A DNA stretch of 64,000 bases from Pseudomonadota bacterium (GCA_023393475.1 JAEWLC010000025.1:1-64000); one strand, 5' to 3'; shown: positions 52,699-61,852, counted from the first letter of the stretch. A program made the numbers and translations. Notes: a model not told the origin generated them from the letters alone.

Positions 52699-53747
52699 GC
52701 GACCGGCTCCGGCTCCACCACCGAGTGCCAGTCGATCGGGGTGCGCGCTTCCAGCCAGTGCGGTACCGGCAGGTTCTTCGACCTCAGGAACTCGGGGTTG
52801 AAGAGCTTGCTCTGATAGCGGTTGCCGTAGTCGCAGAGCACGGTGACGATGGTCTTGCCCGGTCCGAGGTCGCGCGCGAGGCGGACGGCGCCGGCAATGT
52901 TGATGCCCGAGGAGCCGCCTAGGCAGAGGCCCTCGAATTCGAGCAGGTCGAACAGATAGGGCAGGGCCTCGCTGTCGGGGATCTGGTACGCGCGGTCCAC
53001 GACCACATCCTTGAGGTTCGCGGTGATGCGCCCCTGGCCGATGCCTTCGGTGATCGAGTTGCCCGAACTCTTGAGCTCGCCGGTGGTGTAGTAGCTGTAG
53101 AGCGCCGCGCCTTCCGGGTCGGCGAGGCCGATCTGGATGTCGGGGTTCTTCGCCTTCAGCGCCATCGAGATGCCGCCCAAGGTGCCGCCGGAACCGACCG
53201 CGCAGATGAAACCGTCGATCTTGCCGCCGGTCTGTTCCCAGATCTCCGGGCCCGTGGTTTCGATATGGGCCAGTCGGTTGGCGACGTTGTCGAACTGGTT
53301 TGCCCAGATGGCGCCGCCGGGCAGTTCCTTCGCCAGCTTCTCGGCGAGACGGCCGGAGAGCTTCACGTAGTTGTTCGGGTTCTTGTAGGGTTTTGCGGGA
53401 ACCTGGATCAGTTCGGCGCCGAGCAGCGTCAGCGCGTCCTTCTTCTCCTGGCTCTGCGTCTCGGGAATAACGATCACCGACTTATAGCCAAGGGCATCGG
53501 CGACCATCGACAGCCCGATGCCGGTGTTGCCCGCGGTGCCCTCGACGATCGTGCCGCCGGGGCGCAGCAACCCGCGGCGCTCGGCGTCGCGCACGATATA
53601 GAGCGCGGCGCGGTCCTTCACCGACTGGCCGGGGTTGAGGAACTCCGCCTTGCCCCAGATCTCGCAGCCTGTGGCGTCAGACACACGGTTGAGCCGGATA
53701 AGCGGCGTGTTGCCGATGGCCGAGATGACGTCGCGGTGGTTGGTCAT
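52695..53747 (-). CDS. cysK: Cysteine synthase A (O-acetylserine sulfhydrylase)
   Basis: A 350-residue PLP enzyme that makes cysteine from O-acetylserine and sulfide. The PLP Lys is in NPGQSVKDRAA, near residue 43, and the phosphate-binding loop is EGTAGNTGIGL; GSGGTLGG completes the site. The middle of the family motif is NPGQS instead of the more common NPGGS. The start at 53747 (MTNHRDV) is chosen; the longer frame has no ribosome site. It shares translation coupling with the broken alaX. It is divergent from cysD. Confidence 0.93.
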   Translation of the reverse strand: MTNHRDVISAIGNTPLIRLNRVSDATGCEIWGKAEFLNPGQSVKDRAALYIVRDAERRGLLRPGGTIVEGTAGNTGIGLSMVADALGYKSVIVIPETQSQEKKDALTLLGAELIQVPAKPYKNPNNYVKLSGRLAEKLAKELPGGAIWANQFDNVANRLAHIETTGPEIWEQTGGKIDGFICAVGSGGTLGGISMALKAKNPDIQIGLADPEGAALYSYYTTGELKSSGNSITEGIGQGRITANLKDVVVDRAYQIPDSEALPYLFDLLEFEGLCLGGSSGINIAGAVRLARDLGPGKTIVTVLCDYGNRYQSKLFNPEFLRSKNLPVPHWLEARTPIDWHSVVEPEPVA

Positions 53748-54165
53748 TGAGATATCAGTCCGGTGAGATTGCAGCGAAACTAGGCGTCGGTGCCGCCGCT
53801 GCCAAGCGCCAAGGGGATGAATTGGCATGGCTTTTCGGTGGATGGTGAAGGCGATGGCAGGATTTCGCGCCAGTTCCGCGTTTCAGGGAATGACCGTGGC
53901 GGAGAGGCGTGAGTATGGACCGGGATGGCCGCCCGGGTGGTGCCGTCCCTGGCCGATGCCAAGCATGGAATAGATTTTCCTTTGCTTGGGGCGACCGGCG
54001 TCGGCTTTCTTGCCCGACCGATAGCGTGACAAGCTCAACCCTTACAATTCACGATCCGCGCAAACGGCCGAAATAGTTGACTTTTTTAGTAGTCTAGTGG
54101 CGCTTGCCGGTTGATCGGGGAGCGCGTATTTCAGCATCGTTGCAACACCGGACTGCCCAGCGCAA
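53748..54165. other. 418-bp divergent control region of cysK and cysDNC
   Basis: The region should hold promoters for both sulfur units. It has the dyad at 54074-54096 but no gene: a minus-strand frame of about 60 codons lacks a ribosome site and family features. No riboswitch fold was recognised. Confidence 0.5.
54074..54096. promoter_or_regulatory. Spaced dyad upstream of cysD
   Basis: The sequence shows TAG-N3-ACT-N5-AGT-N3-CTA, a symmetrical site 70 bp before the cysD start. It includes a TTGACT that could be a -35 box. The T-rich centre (six T) stands out in GC-rich DNA. A role for a sulfur regulator is inferred; it does not share sequence with the palindrome at cysG. Confidence 0.4.
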
Positions 54166-55083
54166 ATGACTGTTAACGGCCCCCGTAGCTTGAGCCACCT
54201 CAAGTCCCTCGAGTCCGAAAGCATCGAGATTTTCCGCGAGGTAGCGGCAAGCTTCGAACGGCCTGTGATGATGTACTCGATCGGCAAGGACTCCTCGGTC
54301 CTGCTGCATCTGGCGCGCAAGGCGTTCTTCCCGAGCCGCATCCCGTTTCCTGTCCTCCACATCGACACGCGGTGGAAGTTCCGGGAGATGATCGAGTTCC
54401 GCGACCGCATGGCCCGGCAGTACGATCTCGATCTCGTGGTCCACACCAATCCGGATGGCATCGCTCAGGGCATCAACCCGTTCGACCACGGCTCGGCAGT
54501 GCATACCGACATCATGAAGACGCAGGCGCTTCGCCAGGCGCTGAACGCCGGCCAGTATGACGCGGCGATCGGCGGCGCCCGCCGCGACGAGGAGAAATCG
54601 CGCGCCAAGGAGCGCATCTTCTCGCACCGCAACGCTCAGCACGCCTGGGACCCGAAGAACCAGCGGCCCGAACTCTGGCGCATCTTCAACACCCGGCTCG
54701 CACCGGGCGAGAGCATGCGCGTGTTCCCGATCTCGAACTGGACCGAGCTCGACGTCTGGACCTACATCTATGCCGAGGGCATTGAGATCCCCGATCTCTA
54801 CTTCGCCCGCCGGCGTCCGGTGGTGGATCGTTCGGGCACCCTCATCATGGTCGATGACGACCGCTTCCGCTTCAACCCCGGCGAGACGGCGCGCGAGGAG
54901 ATGATCCGCTTCCGCACGCTCGGCTGCTACCCGCTCTCGGGCGGTATCCGCTCGGACGCCGCCGACTTGCCCTCGATCATCATGGAAATGCAGGCCTCCC
55001 GCACCTCCGAGCGCGAAGGCCGCCTCATCGACAGCGACAGCGTCGGCTCGATGGAGAAGAAGAAGCAGGAAGGGTACTTCTGA
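54166..55083 (+). CDS. cysD: Sulfate adenylyltransferase subunit 2 (CysD)
   Basis: A 305-residue subunit of ATP sulfurylase, which makes APS from sulfate and ATP. The ATP-pyrophosphatase PP-loop is seen as MMYSIGKDSSVLLHLARKAF, and other motifs are the HIDTRWKF, GGARRDEEKSRAKER and RRRPVVDRSG regions. Its ATP use depends on the GTPase CysN, whose gene starts inside its stop (1-bp overlap). Full length; ATG 54166 is the family start although the ribosome site is weak. Confidence 0.95.
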   Translation: MTVNGPRSLSHLKSLESESIEIFREVAASFERPVMMYSIGKDSSVLLHLARKAFFPSRIPFPVLHIDTRWKFREMIEFRDRMARQYDLDLVVHTNPDGIAQGINPFDHGSAVHTDIMKTQALRQALNAGQYDAAIGGARRDEEKSRAKERIFSHRNAQHAWDPKNQRPELWRIFNTRLAPGESMRVFPISNWTELDVWTYIYAEGIEIPDLYFARRRPVVDRSGTLIMVDDDRFRFNPGETAREEMIRFRTLGCYPLSGGIRSDAADLPSIIMEMQASRTSEREGRLIDSDSVGSMEKKKQEGYF

Positions 55084-57002
55084 TGTCGAGCGTACCCGTG
55101 ACCGCTCCCAGCTCCGCCGAAAGCGCGCTCGAAACCTGGCTCGCCGAGCAGACCGACAAGGGCCTGCTGCGCTTTCTCACCTGCGGCTCCGTCGACGACG
55201 GCAAGTCGACACTGATCGGCCGGCTGCTCTACGACAGCCAGCTGATCCTCGACGATCAGCTCGCCTCGCTCCGCAAGGAGAGCCGCAACCGCACCACCGG
55301 TGACGAGGGCATCGACTTTTCGCTGCTGGTCGACGGGCTGACCGCCGAGCGCGAGCAGGGCATCACGATCGACGTCGCCTACCGGTTCTTCTCTACCGAC
55401 AAGCGCAAGTTCATCGTCGCCGACACCCCCGGCCACGAGCAATACACGCGCAACATGGCAACCGGCGCATCGAACGCCGACCTCGCGATCGTGCTGATCG
55501 ACGCCCGCAAGGGCGTGCTGACGCAGACCCGCCGACACAGCTTCATCCTCAGCCTCATCGGCGTGAAGCACGTCGTCCTCGCCGTGAACAAGATCGACCT
55601 CGTCGGCTACGACGCCGACACGTTCAACGCTATCGAGGCGGAGTACCGTGAGTTCGCCAAGGAACTCGGGTTCGAGACGCTGGTGGCCATTCCGGTGTCG
55701 GCGCTCAAGGGCGACAACATCCTCGCGGCGAGCGCGCAGATGCCTTGGTATCGCGGCCCGCAGCTGGTGCCGTATCTCGAGACGATCGAGGTCGCGTCCG
55801 ACCGTACTGAAAAGCTGTTCCGCTTCCCGGTCCAGTGGGTGAACCGGCCGAACCTCGATTTCCGTGGCTTCTCCGGCACCGTTGCCTCGGGCGTCGTGAC
55901 CGTCGGCGATGACATTCTCGTCGCCGCCTCGCGAAAACCCGCCCGTATCGCCCGCATCGTCACCATGGACGGAGACCAGCAGAGCGCCATCGCCGGCGAG
56001 GCCGTGACGCTGGTGCTTGATCGCGAGGTCGATATTTCGCGTGGCGATGTGCTGGTGCATGCCGGCGAGACGCCGGACTTTTCCAACCAGTTCCAGGCTC
56101 GCCTCGTCTGGATGAATGACGAGCAGGCCATGCCGGGCCGTTCCTACCTGCTGAAGCTCGGCTCGCAGCTGGTGCCGGCCTCGATCACCGACCTGAAGTT
56201 CAGGACCAACGTCAACACGCTCGAGCAAAGCGCTGCCAAGACTCTGGAATTGAACGAAGTCGGCACGGTCACCATCGCCACCGACAAGCCGATCGCCTTC
56301 GACGCTTACGGCGACAACCCGTTGACCGGCAGCTTCATCCTGATCGACCGCATCACCAACGCCACGCTCGGCGCCGGCGTGATCGAGTTCGGCCTGCGCC
56401 GTGCGCAGAACCTGAGCTACCAGAGTTTTGACGTGAACCGCTCGGTGCGCGCCGAGTTGAAGGGCCAGACCCCTCAGATCGTCTGGTTCACCGGCCTGTC
56501 CGGCTCGGGCAAGTCGACCGTTGCCAACCTGATCGAGAAGCGCCTGACCTCCGAGGGGCGGCACGCCTACATTCTCGATGGCGACAACGTTCGCCATGGC
56601 CTCAACAAGGATCTCGGCTTCACCGACGAGGCCCGCGTCGAGAACATCCGGCGTGTGGCCGAGGTGGCGCGGCTGATGGCCGATGCCGGCCTGATCGTCG
56701 TGGTTTCGTTCATTTCGCCGTTCCGGAACGAACGCCGGCTGGCGCGCGAGATCGCGGGGGACGTGAAGTTCACCGAGGTCTACGTGAACACCCCGCTCGA
56801 GGTGTGCGAGGCGCGTGACCCCAAGGGGCTCTACGCCAAGGCGCGCCGCGGCGAGATCAAGAATTTCACCGGCATTTCAAGCCCGTATGAGGTGCCCGAG
56901 AAGGCCGATGTGGTGCTGCACGGTGCGCTGCACGACCCGGTGAGGATGGCCGACGAGCTCTACGCCCGCATCTTCGACTGGGACACCGGCTACCAGATCT
57001 AG
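55083..57002 (+). CDS. cysN: Fused sulfate adenylyltransferase GTPase and APS kinase (CysN-CysC)
   Basis: A 639-residue fusion. The CysN GTPase part has the P-loop CGSVDDGKSTLIGRLLYDS near residue 35, DTPGHEQYTRNMATG and NKIDL; two beta-barrel domains follow. From about residue 465 a full APS kinase begins with WFTGLSGSGKSTVANLIEKRL and includes ILDGDNVRHGLNKDLGF. The fusion makes both APS and PAPS, as in NodQ-type proteins. Since CysH here looks APS-specific, PAPS may serve sulfotransferases or be a reserve. It overlaps cysD by 1 bp. Confidence 0.94.
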   Translation: MSSVPVTAPSSAESALETWLAEQTDKGLLRFLTCGSVDDGKSTLIGRLLYDSQLILDDQLASLRKESRNRTTGDEGIDFSLLVDGLTAEREQGITIDVAYRFFSTDKRKFIVADTPGHEQYTRNMATGASNADLAIVLIDARKGVLTQTRRHSFILSLIGVKHVVLAVNKIDLVGYDADTFNAIEAEYREFAKELGFETLVAIPVSALKGDNILAASAQMPWYRGPQLVPYLETIEVASDRTEKLFRFPVQWVNRPNLDFRGFSGTVASGVVTVGDDILVAASRKPARIARIVTMDGDQQSAIAGEAVTLVLDREVDISRGDVLVHAGETPDFSNQFQARLVWMNDEQAMPGRSYLLKLGSQLVPASITDLKFRTNVNTLEQSAAKTLELNEVGTVTIATDKPIAFDAYGDNPLTGSFILIDRITNATLGAGVIEFGLRRAQNLSYQSFDVNRSVRAELKGQTPQIVWFTGLSGSGKSTVANLIEKRLTSEGRHAYILDGDNVRHGLNKDLGFTDEARVENIRRVAEVARLMADAGLIVVVSFISPFRNERRLAREIAGDVKFTEVYVNTPLEVCEARDPKGLYAKARRGEIKNFTGISSPYEVPEKADVVLHGALHDPVRMADELYARIFDWDTGYQI

Positions 57003-57010
57003 ACCCTGTG

Positions 57011-57039
57011 GATGGGGCTCCCCAAGCTGGCGCCCCATC
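57011..57039 (+). terminator. Hairpin downstream of cysNC
   Basis: GATGGGGC (57011-57018) and GCCCCATC (57032-57039) pair around a 13-base loop, 8 bp after the cysNC stop. There is no T-run, so it may be a weak terminator or an mRNA end-protecting stem. Confidence 0.5.
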
Positions 57040-57083
57040 CAAATCGATGCGACAATACCAATCGGTTGATTGGCTAGTTCATC

Positions 57084-58619
57084 ATGCATCATGCGTTCCG
57101 CCTCGTCGTCTGGCTCCTGCTCTTGTGGGCGCCTGCGGGGCTGGCTCAAGCATCCTTCGACGACTCGCGCACCTGGTTCGACCGCCTGTCGGCGACGGAG
57201 CGGTCCGCGACCCAGTCCGACCTGATTCTGCTCGGTCACTACGCGTTTCTGGTCGACGGGAAGTTCGGCCGCGGCACATTCGACGCCATCGCCGCCTTTC
57301 AGAAGAGCCAGGGCCGGGCCGGAACCGGCGTCCTCACCGATTTCGAACGACGGAAGCTCCGCGACCTCGCCGGCCAGATCGATGAAGAGCTGGGCATCGA
57401 GCCAGTGAGCGACGACGAAGCGCGCGTCGCGATGCGGATACCGGGACGCCTGCTCTCGGTGCGCAACGCCACTGATGCCGGCACGTCCTATGTCAGCGAG
57501 GACGGCGAGATTTCGCTCGAGACCATGCATGCCTCGCTGGTTGACCAGTCGTTCGAGCAACTGTTCGAGGTCATGACCAGCCCCGATCCCGAGCGTGTCG
57601 TCACCTATCGCAGCTTTGGGGCCGGGCGCTTCGTGGTCTCGGGCCGCATCGGCGACTACTCGTTCTATACGATGTTCGTCAGAAGCAACGGCGAGGCCGT
57701 TGGCTACTCGCTTGCCTGGGGCAAGACCTACGAACGCCAGGGCAACATCACCTCGGTCTACATCGCCTCGCATTTCAACCCGATGGCCAGCCTGTCGGAG
57801 CCTCCGCCGCAGTTGCGCAAGGCCAACGGCACGGCGGGCGAACGGCCGCGGAGCGCGTTCGTCCTGCCCGAAGCGCAGCCGGAGGTAATTTTCCTCAGTG
57901 CCGATATCACCGAGACGACAGCGGCGGACTTCGACCGGGCCTTGGCCGAGCGTCCGGGGGCCAGGATCGTGGCCCTCAACAGCCCCGGCGGATCGGTGGA
58001 TGCGGCGCTCAAGGTCGCGCTGGAGATCAACAAGCGCGGCCTCGCCACGTTCGTGCCGCGCGACATGGGCTGCTACTCGGCATGTGCCTACATCTTCCTG
58101 GCTGGCGCCGGCCGGCAGGTCGAAGGCGAACTCGGGGTGCACCAGATCTCGACCGAAATCGCCGACCTCGTCCTCGCCCAGACGACCCTCGGCGATGTGC
58201 TCGATGCTTTGCAGCAGTTCGGCGTGAAGCAGCCTGTGATCTCGCACATGCTGCGCACGCCGCCCGACGACATGTATGTGTTCAGCGCGACAGAGCTGGC
58301 GGAACTCGGAATACTCAACGGCGAGCCCATCGACGTGACGCTGGCGTCGGTAGTTCCTGAAGGCCCGACGAGATCGCCGCTGTCCGACGGCACCTACGTG
58401 CAGCTGTCGAGCCTGTCATCGGCGAGGGAGGCCGAACGCTCGCGAGACTATGCGCAGAACCGCTGGGGCAAGCTTTTTGGCGAGAGCCGGCCCGAGGTTC
58501 ATGCGGCAGGAGAGACGTTCGACGTGCGGGTGCCCGCTCCGTCGCTTGAGCGCGCAAATGCGATATGCGCCGCCATCAAGTCCGATGGCGGCGGATGTTA
58601 CGTTGCTTCGAGCAGCTAG
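57084..58619 (+). CDS. Periplasmic protein with peptidoglycan-binding and ClpP-like domains
   Basis: A 511-residue exported protein. A signal peptide (1-23) is followed by a PG_binding_1-like domain (LLGHYAFLVDGKFGRGTFDAIAAFQKSQGR, about residues 50-85), a mixed middle domain, and a ClpP/crotonase-like domain (LNSPGGSVDAALKVALEI, CYSACAYIFLAGAGRQ, ELGVHQIS). The Ser of YSAC and the His of VHQIS align with a serine-protease-like pair; the family is the COG3904-type of predicted periplasmic proteins. The C-terminus (ETFDVRVPAPSLERANAICAAIK) may be a SPOR-like module. It probably acts on or at the cell wall. The role is not established. Confidence 0.75.
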   Translation: MHHAFRLVVWLLLLWAPAGLAQASFDDSRTWFDRLSATERSATQSDLILLGHYAFLVDGKFGRGTFDAIAAFQKSQGRAGTGVLTDFERRKLRDLAGQIDEELGIEPVSDDEARVAMRIPGRLLSVRNATDAGTSYVSEDGEISLETMHASLVDQSFEQLFEVMTSPDPERVVTYRSFGAGRFVVSGRIGDYSFYTMFVRSNGEAVGYSLAWGKTYERQGNITSVYIASHFNPMASLSEPPPQLRKANGTAGERPRSAFVLPEAQPEVIFLSADITETTAADFDRALAERPGARIVALNSPGGSVDAALKVALEINKRGLATFVPRDMGCYSACAYIFLAGAGRQVEGELGVHQISTEIADLVLAQTTLGDVLDALQQFGVKQPVISHMLRTPPDDMYVFSATELAELGILNGEPIDVTLASVVPEGPTRSPLSDGTYVQLSSLSSAREAERSRDYAQNRWGKLFGESRPEVHAAGETFDVRVPAPSLERANAICAAIKSDGGGCYVASSS

Positions 58620-58955
58620 CTACTTCGCGATATCGCAGTAGTCGGGAACCCGAGAGGAGGTCTGCTCGCCATTCGGGTATTCGCAGGTCGGCCGGCGAAA
58701 CTCGAATTCGCCGTCGCCCGTTGCCGCGATCGACTTGAGCCCGGGATTGGGGTCGCCACCGCAGGGCGGCTGCTCCGCCTCGAAAGCGGCGAGATCCGTC
58801 AACAGAAGAGTCTTGCAGTGGATGTACTCTTCGATATGGGCCTTCTGCTTGTCGGAGAGGCCGACGAAGGCGCTGGCGGAAGTAGAAAAGGAAAGAAGGG
58901 TAGTTGTTGCCAAGAAGGCGGCGCCCGCTAGGCGCAGCATGTCATGGTTGCGCAT
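58620..58955 (-). CDS. Small secreted Cys-rich protein of unknown function
   Basis: A 111-residue protein with a signal peptide (MLRLAGAAFLATTTLLSFSTSASAF). The mature 80 residues carry four Cys (in YIHCKTLL, PPCGGD, PTCEYP and DYCDIAK), enough for two disulfides. TGGAG lies 7 bases before ATG 58955. No family is known to me. Its stop adjoins that of the converging ClpP-like gene. Confidence 0.65.
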   Translation of the reverse strand: MRNHDMLRLAGAAFLATTTLLSFSTSASAFVGLSDKQKAHIEEYIHCKTLLLTDLAAFEAEQPPCGGDPNPGLKSIAATGDGEFEFRRPTCEYPNGEQTSSRVPDYCDIAK

Positions 58956-59108
58956 GTTTCGACTCCAGTACTGCAGGGCAGCCCCAAGCCACCCACTGTG
59001 TATCCGCCGTAACCCGCCCAATTAGCAAATCATTAACTTTTGCCGCCTGCAAGGCCGTTCAGCTTCACGTTTTCCGGGTTGGTTAAGGCCCGCATGCTTG
59101 CGACACGC

Positions 59109-59137
59109 AAAAAAATCCCCCGGTCGGGGACCGGGGG
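59109..59137 (-). terminator. Intrinsic terminator of the omp gene
   Basis: A 9-bp stem (59117-59125 with 59129-59137) and a 3-base loop lie downstream of the outer-membrane protein stop; on the minus strand it is followed by seven T residues (59115-59109). A textbook terminator on the minus strand. Confidence 0.9.
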
Positions 59138-59162
59138 CAGTGGGCTCGTTACTGTTGTTGGC

Positions 59163-59990
59163 TCAGAACTGGAAGTTGAGGCCGGCGCGGACAGTGTGGA
59201 ACGCGACGGTGCTGTCTGCCGACAGGGTGTAGGGCACTTCGCCTTCACCGAAGTCGACGTCGAGGATCTGTTCGGAACCGAGGTCGGTGTAGAGATACTC
59301 GGTCTTGAACGTCACGTTGTCGGTAAGCGCGTATTCGATGCCCGCGCCGACGGTCCAGCCGAACCGGTCGTTGGTGACCGACTCGTCGAGCAGGGCCTCG
59401 CTTCCCATCATGGAGCTGATGTCGGCGGTGATGGACGAGGTCGTCTGGCCCCAGGCAAGACCGCCGGTGGCGTAGACGACGAAGCGGTCGTTGACCCAGC
59501 CGATCCTCGGGCGGATCGTCGCGAACCAATCGAGTTTGGTGCCGAGATCCGCATCGAGGGTTGCCCCGCCGAGTTCACCCGATTCATCGGTTATGGTCAG
59601 CGACACCCGGCCGTCGATGGTGGAGGCCTGGATGTCGGCTTCGAGGCCGATCAGGAAGTTGTCGTCGAACTGCCAGTTGTAGCCGGCCTGCACACCGCCG
59701 ACGAAGCCGCCCGCCGTGACGTCGGCGGAGCCGGTCGCGAGCACGATCTGTCCCGGCCCGGGCGGCACGAGTTCGGCGATCACTTCGTCATCCGGCTCCG
59801 GCCCGTTGAGCTGGAACGGATGTTCGAACACCCCGCCGCCATAGCCGCCGTTGATACCGGCGTAGAAGCCGTTCCAATCGTAGAGCGGCGTTGAGTAGAT
59901 CGGTGCCGGTTCGATCACCGTCAGGTCGGCTGCCGTCGCGCCGGTCGAAACCACGCAGGCTGCGCCGAGGAGTAGAAGTCTCTTCTGCAT
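59163..59990 (-). CDS. Outer-membrane beta-barrel protein, Omp25/Omp31-like
   Basis: A 275-residue protein with a signal peptide (1-19, ending ATAAD) and an eight-stranded barrel typical of the Omp25/31 porin-like family: YDWNGFYAGINGGYGGG after the signal, FVGGVQAGYNWQFDDN, IRPRIGWVNDRFVVYATGGLAWG and VGAGIEYALTDNVTFKTEYLYTDLG. It ends in RAGLNFQF with the terminal Phe needed for outer-membrane insertion. GAGGG lies 8 bases before ATG 59990. Such proteins are major surface proteins of Hyphomicrobiales. Confidence 0.92.
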   Translation of the reverse strand: MQKRLLLLGAACVVSTGATAADLTVIEPAPIYSTPLYDWNGFYAGINGGYGGGVFEHPFQLNGPEPDDEVIAELVPPGPGQIVLATGSADVTAGGFVGGVQAGYNWQFDDNFLIGLEADIQASTIDGRVSLTITDESGELGGATLDADLGTKLDWFATIRPRIGWVNDRFVVYATGGLAWGQTTSSITADISSMMGSEALLDESVTNDRFGWTVGAGIEYALTDNVTFKTEYLYTDLGSEQILDVDFGEGEVPYTLSADSTVAFHTVRAGLNFQF

Positions 59991-60396
59991 CGTCAAACCC
60001 TCACCAGTATCGGAGCCTCGTTTCGCCCCATGCATGGCAAAGATTAGGTCATGCGTGGCCCCGAGTCCTTAACGGCGAGGTGAATGGAGGGTGGTGGTGT
60101 ATTTTGAGCAACGTACAATCTACTGTCCGATTTGGTACGAATGGATTGTAATTGCTTGCGATGAAACGAGGAAAAGACACGCCTACTTGCGGTCGCTGAC
60201 GTGCCATGCCTGTGCAAACGCTCTCGTGGCGCAGAAATCGATCCGACTGCCGCATTTCCAACGCAATCGCGCAGCGCGTGGAGGCAATGTGGCGGGAGCT
60301 TGGCAGGGGTGCGCTTTCGAACCCCAACTACGGTCGCCGGCAAGCGAACCAGGCCAGATGGCTGGCGGAGCGGCGACGTCTGCGTGTAGGGGAAAG
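59991..60396. other. Region between the omp gene and tRNA-Asn
   Basis: About 400 bp. It holds the upstream control region of the omp gene, including its ribosome site, but no promoter box is clear. Short frames on both strands overlap the tRNA or lack ribosome sites and are rejected. The local sequence is more AT-rich around 60090-60180. Confidence 0.4.
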
Positions 60397-60472
60397 TGGC
60401 TCCGCGACTTGGACTCGAACCAAGGACCATTCGATTAACAGTCGAATGCTCTACCAACTGAGCTATCGCGGA
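60397..60472 (-). tRNA. tRNA-Asn (anticodon GTT)
   Basis: A complete 76-nt cloverleaf with CCA encoded. The acceptor TCCGCGA pairs with TCGCGGA, the anticodon stem TTCGA pairs with TCGAA around CTGTTAA, giving GTT for Asn. The T arm contains GGTTCGAGTCC. Confidence 0.95.
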
Positions 60473-60553
60473 ACACGGGTGCCTCGTTCAAGGCAGCGCC
60501 CATGTAGCGGGTTTGGATTCCGTTGCCAAGCCAAAATTTCAGTGTCGTGACAC

Positions 60554-61192
60554 TCATGGGGAAAGTGTCGCGCGCCGCTCCATTTCAGCCAGGTCCTCAG
60601 GGGTGTTGATGTTGGCGAAGGGGTCTCCGGCCGATGCGGCGGGCCAATCCAGCGTAACCGCCCCGGCTTCCGCGGCGAGGGACTTCAGGCTGCGCGGGGC
60701 AGTTCCTGCGTGGACGCGGGCGGGCAGATCGAGGAAGCGGTCGATGCGCCAGATCGAGTTCGTGGGGTAGGGCTGCCCGTCATAGACAGCGATCGCTGCG
60801 TCATGCGTTCCAAGCGAGTCGGTCAGCCGTGCGGCGTAGTCGGCGGGGAGGAACGGCGCATCCACCGCCGCACAGATCAGCAGTTCGGGACGCGCGGTCA
60901 TCCCGGCGAGGTAGGCAATCGCGCCGGCAAAGCCGGCCAGGGGGCCGGCATAGTCCCCGGCAAGGTCGGGCACAGGCACGAGCTGCTTGTCCAGTCGTAG
61001 CAGTTCGGGCGGCATTCGCCCGTGCGCCACGAGCAGCGGACGGCAGACGCGCAGTCGCTCCGTGACCCGATCGAGCAGCCGGATGCCGCCAACCGTGAGT
61101 TCGGACTTGATCGCGCCTCCCAGGCGCTCGCCGCGTCCCCCCGCGAGAATCAGGCCCGCAACCTGAGGCGCATTACCCATCCCGAAGCTCAT
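60554..61192 (-). CDS. mobA: Molybdenum cofactor guanylyltransferase MobA-like
   Basis: A 212-residue nucleotidyltransferase. The GTP-binding start LILAGGRGERLGG with the following Lys in IKSEL, the middle AAVDAPFLPADYAARL (D as metal ligand) and the C-terminal FANINTPEDLAEME are MobA hallmarks. It adds GMP to molybdopterin for molybdoenzymes. ATG 61192 has AGGA 9 bases upstream; ATG 61180 is a possible start. No other moa/mob gene is nearby. Confidence 0.88.
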   Translation of the reverse strand: MSFGMGNAPQVAGLILAGGRGERLGGAIKSELTVGGIRLLDRVTERLRVCRPLLVAHGRMPPELLRLDKQLVPVPDLAGDYAGPLAGFAGAIAYLAGMTARPELLICAAVDAPFLPADYAARLTDSLGTHDAAIAVYDGQPYPTNSIWRIDRFLDLPARVHAGTAPRSLKSLAAEAGAVTLDWPAASAGDPFANINTPEDLAEMERRATLSP

Positions 61193-61336
61193 CCCGTCCG
61201 TTCCTGCAAGCGCGTGGAGCATTGCACCGTAACCGCGCGCCACTCCAGGTTGCTTTGTCGCGGCCCGGACCGGAAACCTCTGCTATTTTCCGTGAAAGCG
61301 ATTTAGGGTCCTCGCGGGAAACCTTGGGGGGAGCCC

Positions 61337-61780
61337 ATGACCAGCCTGCTGCTGCTGACTTACTCCGCGCCGACTATCGAACTCGACAAGGGCGATGTCC
61401 TCATCAACCAGGGCGAGAGCGACGGCAACCTCTACGTCCTCGACGCCGGGACGCTGAGTGTCGAGCGCGACGGCGTGCGCATCGCCACGATCGACCAGTT
61501 CGATTCCCTCATCGGCGAAATGTCGCTGCTGCTGGGCAAGCCGCACAGCGCCACCGTGCGAGCGGAAGGCAAGGCCCGCGTCCGGGTGGTGCATGACGCG
61601 ATGCTTGTGCTCGAGCGCCACCCCCTGATCACGCTGCGGCTTGCCACCCTGCTATGCCAACGGCTCGATTCTACCTCGGCTCTTCTGGCCGGTCTCAGCC
61701 ACGACGGCACGACGCGAGAGGTGGAGCAGGGCCTGCTGGCCCGCCTCCGCTCGTCCCTGCTCGGACACCGCACCGCCTGA
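61337..61780 (+). CDS. Single-domain cyclic nucleotide-binding protein
   Basis: A 147-residue protein with one cNMP-binding beta barrel (LDKGDVLINQGESDGNLYVLDAGTLSVERDGVRI, IGEMSLLLGKPHSATVRA) and no helix-turn-helix. The core phosphate-binding motif is IGEMSLLLGKPHSATV, close to the FGE(L/I)ALL-RxA consensus with Ser in place of the usual Arg. So ligand binding is uncertain. A strong GGGGGGAG precedes ATG 61337. It lies directly upstream of a sensor kinase gene. Confidence 0.82.
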   Translation: MTSLLLLTYSAPTIELDKGDVLINQGESDGNLYVLDAGTLSVERDGVRIATIDQFDSLIGEMSLLLGKPHSATVRAEGKARVRVVHDAMLVLERHPLITLRLATLLCQRLDSTSALLAGLSHDGTTREVEQGLLARLRSSLLGHRTA

Positions 61781-61852
61781 TTGTTCGGAACGGTATGGAA
61801 CCAAACGTCCCCGACGTAGTTGCGGGAAACGGACTATTCTTGGGGGACTGAA

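Noticed and set aside
53780..53962. A 60-codon frame between cysK and cysD
   Set aside because: There is no ribosome site and no family similarity; it lies in a control region.
54927..56597. A long minus-strand frame opposite cysNC
   Set aside because: The plus strand encodes a complete GTPase and kinase fusion; the antisense frame has no recognisable domain.
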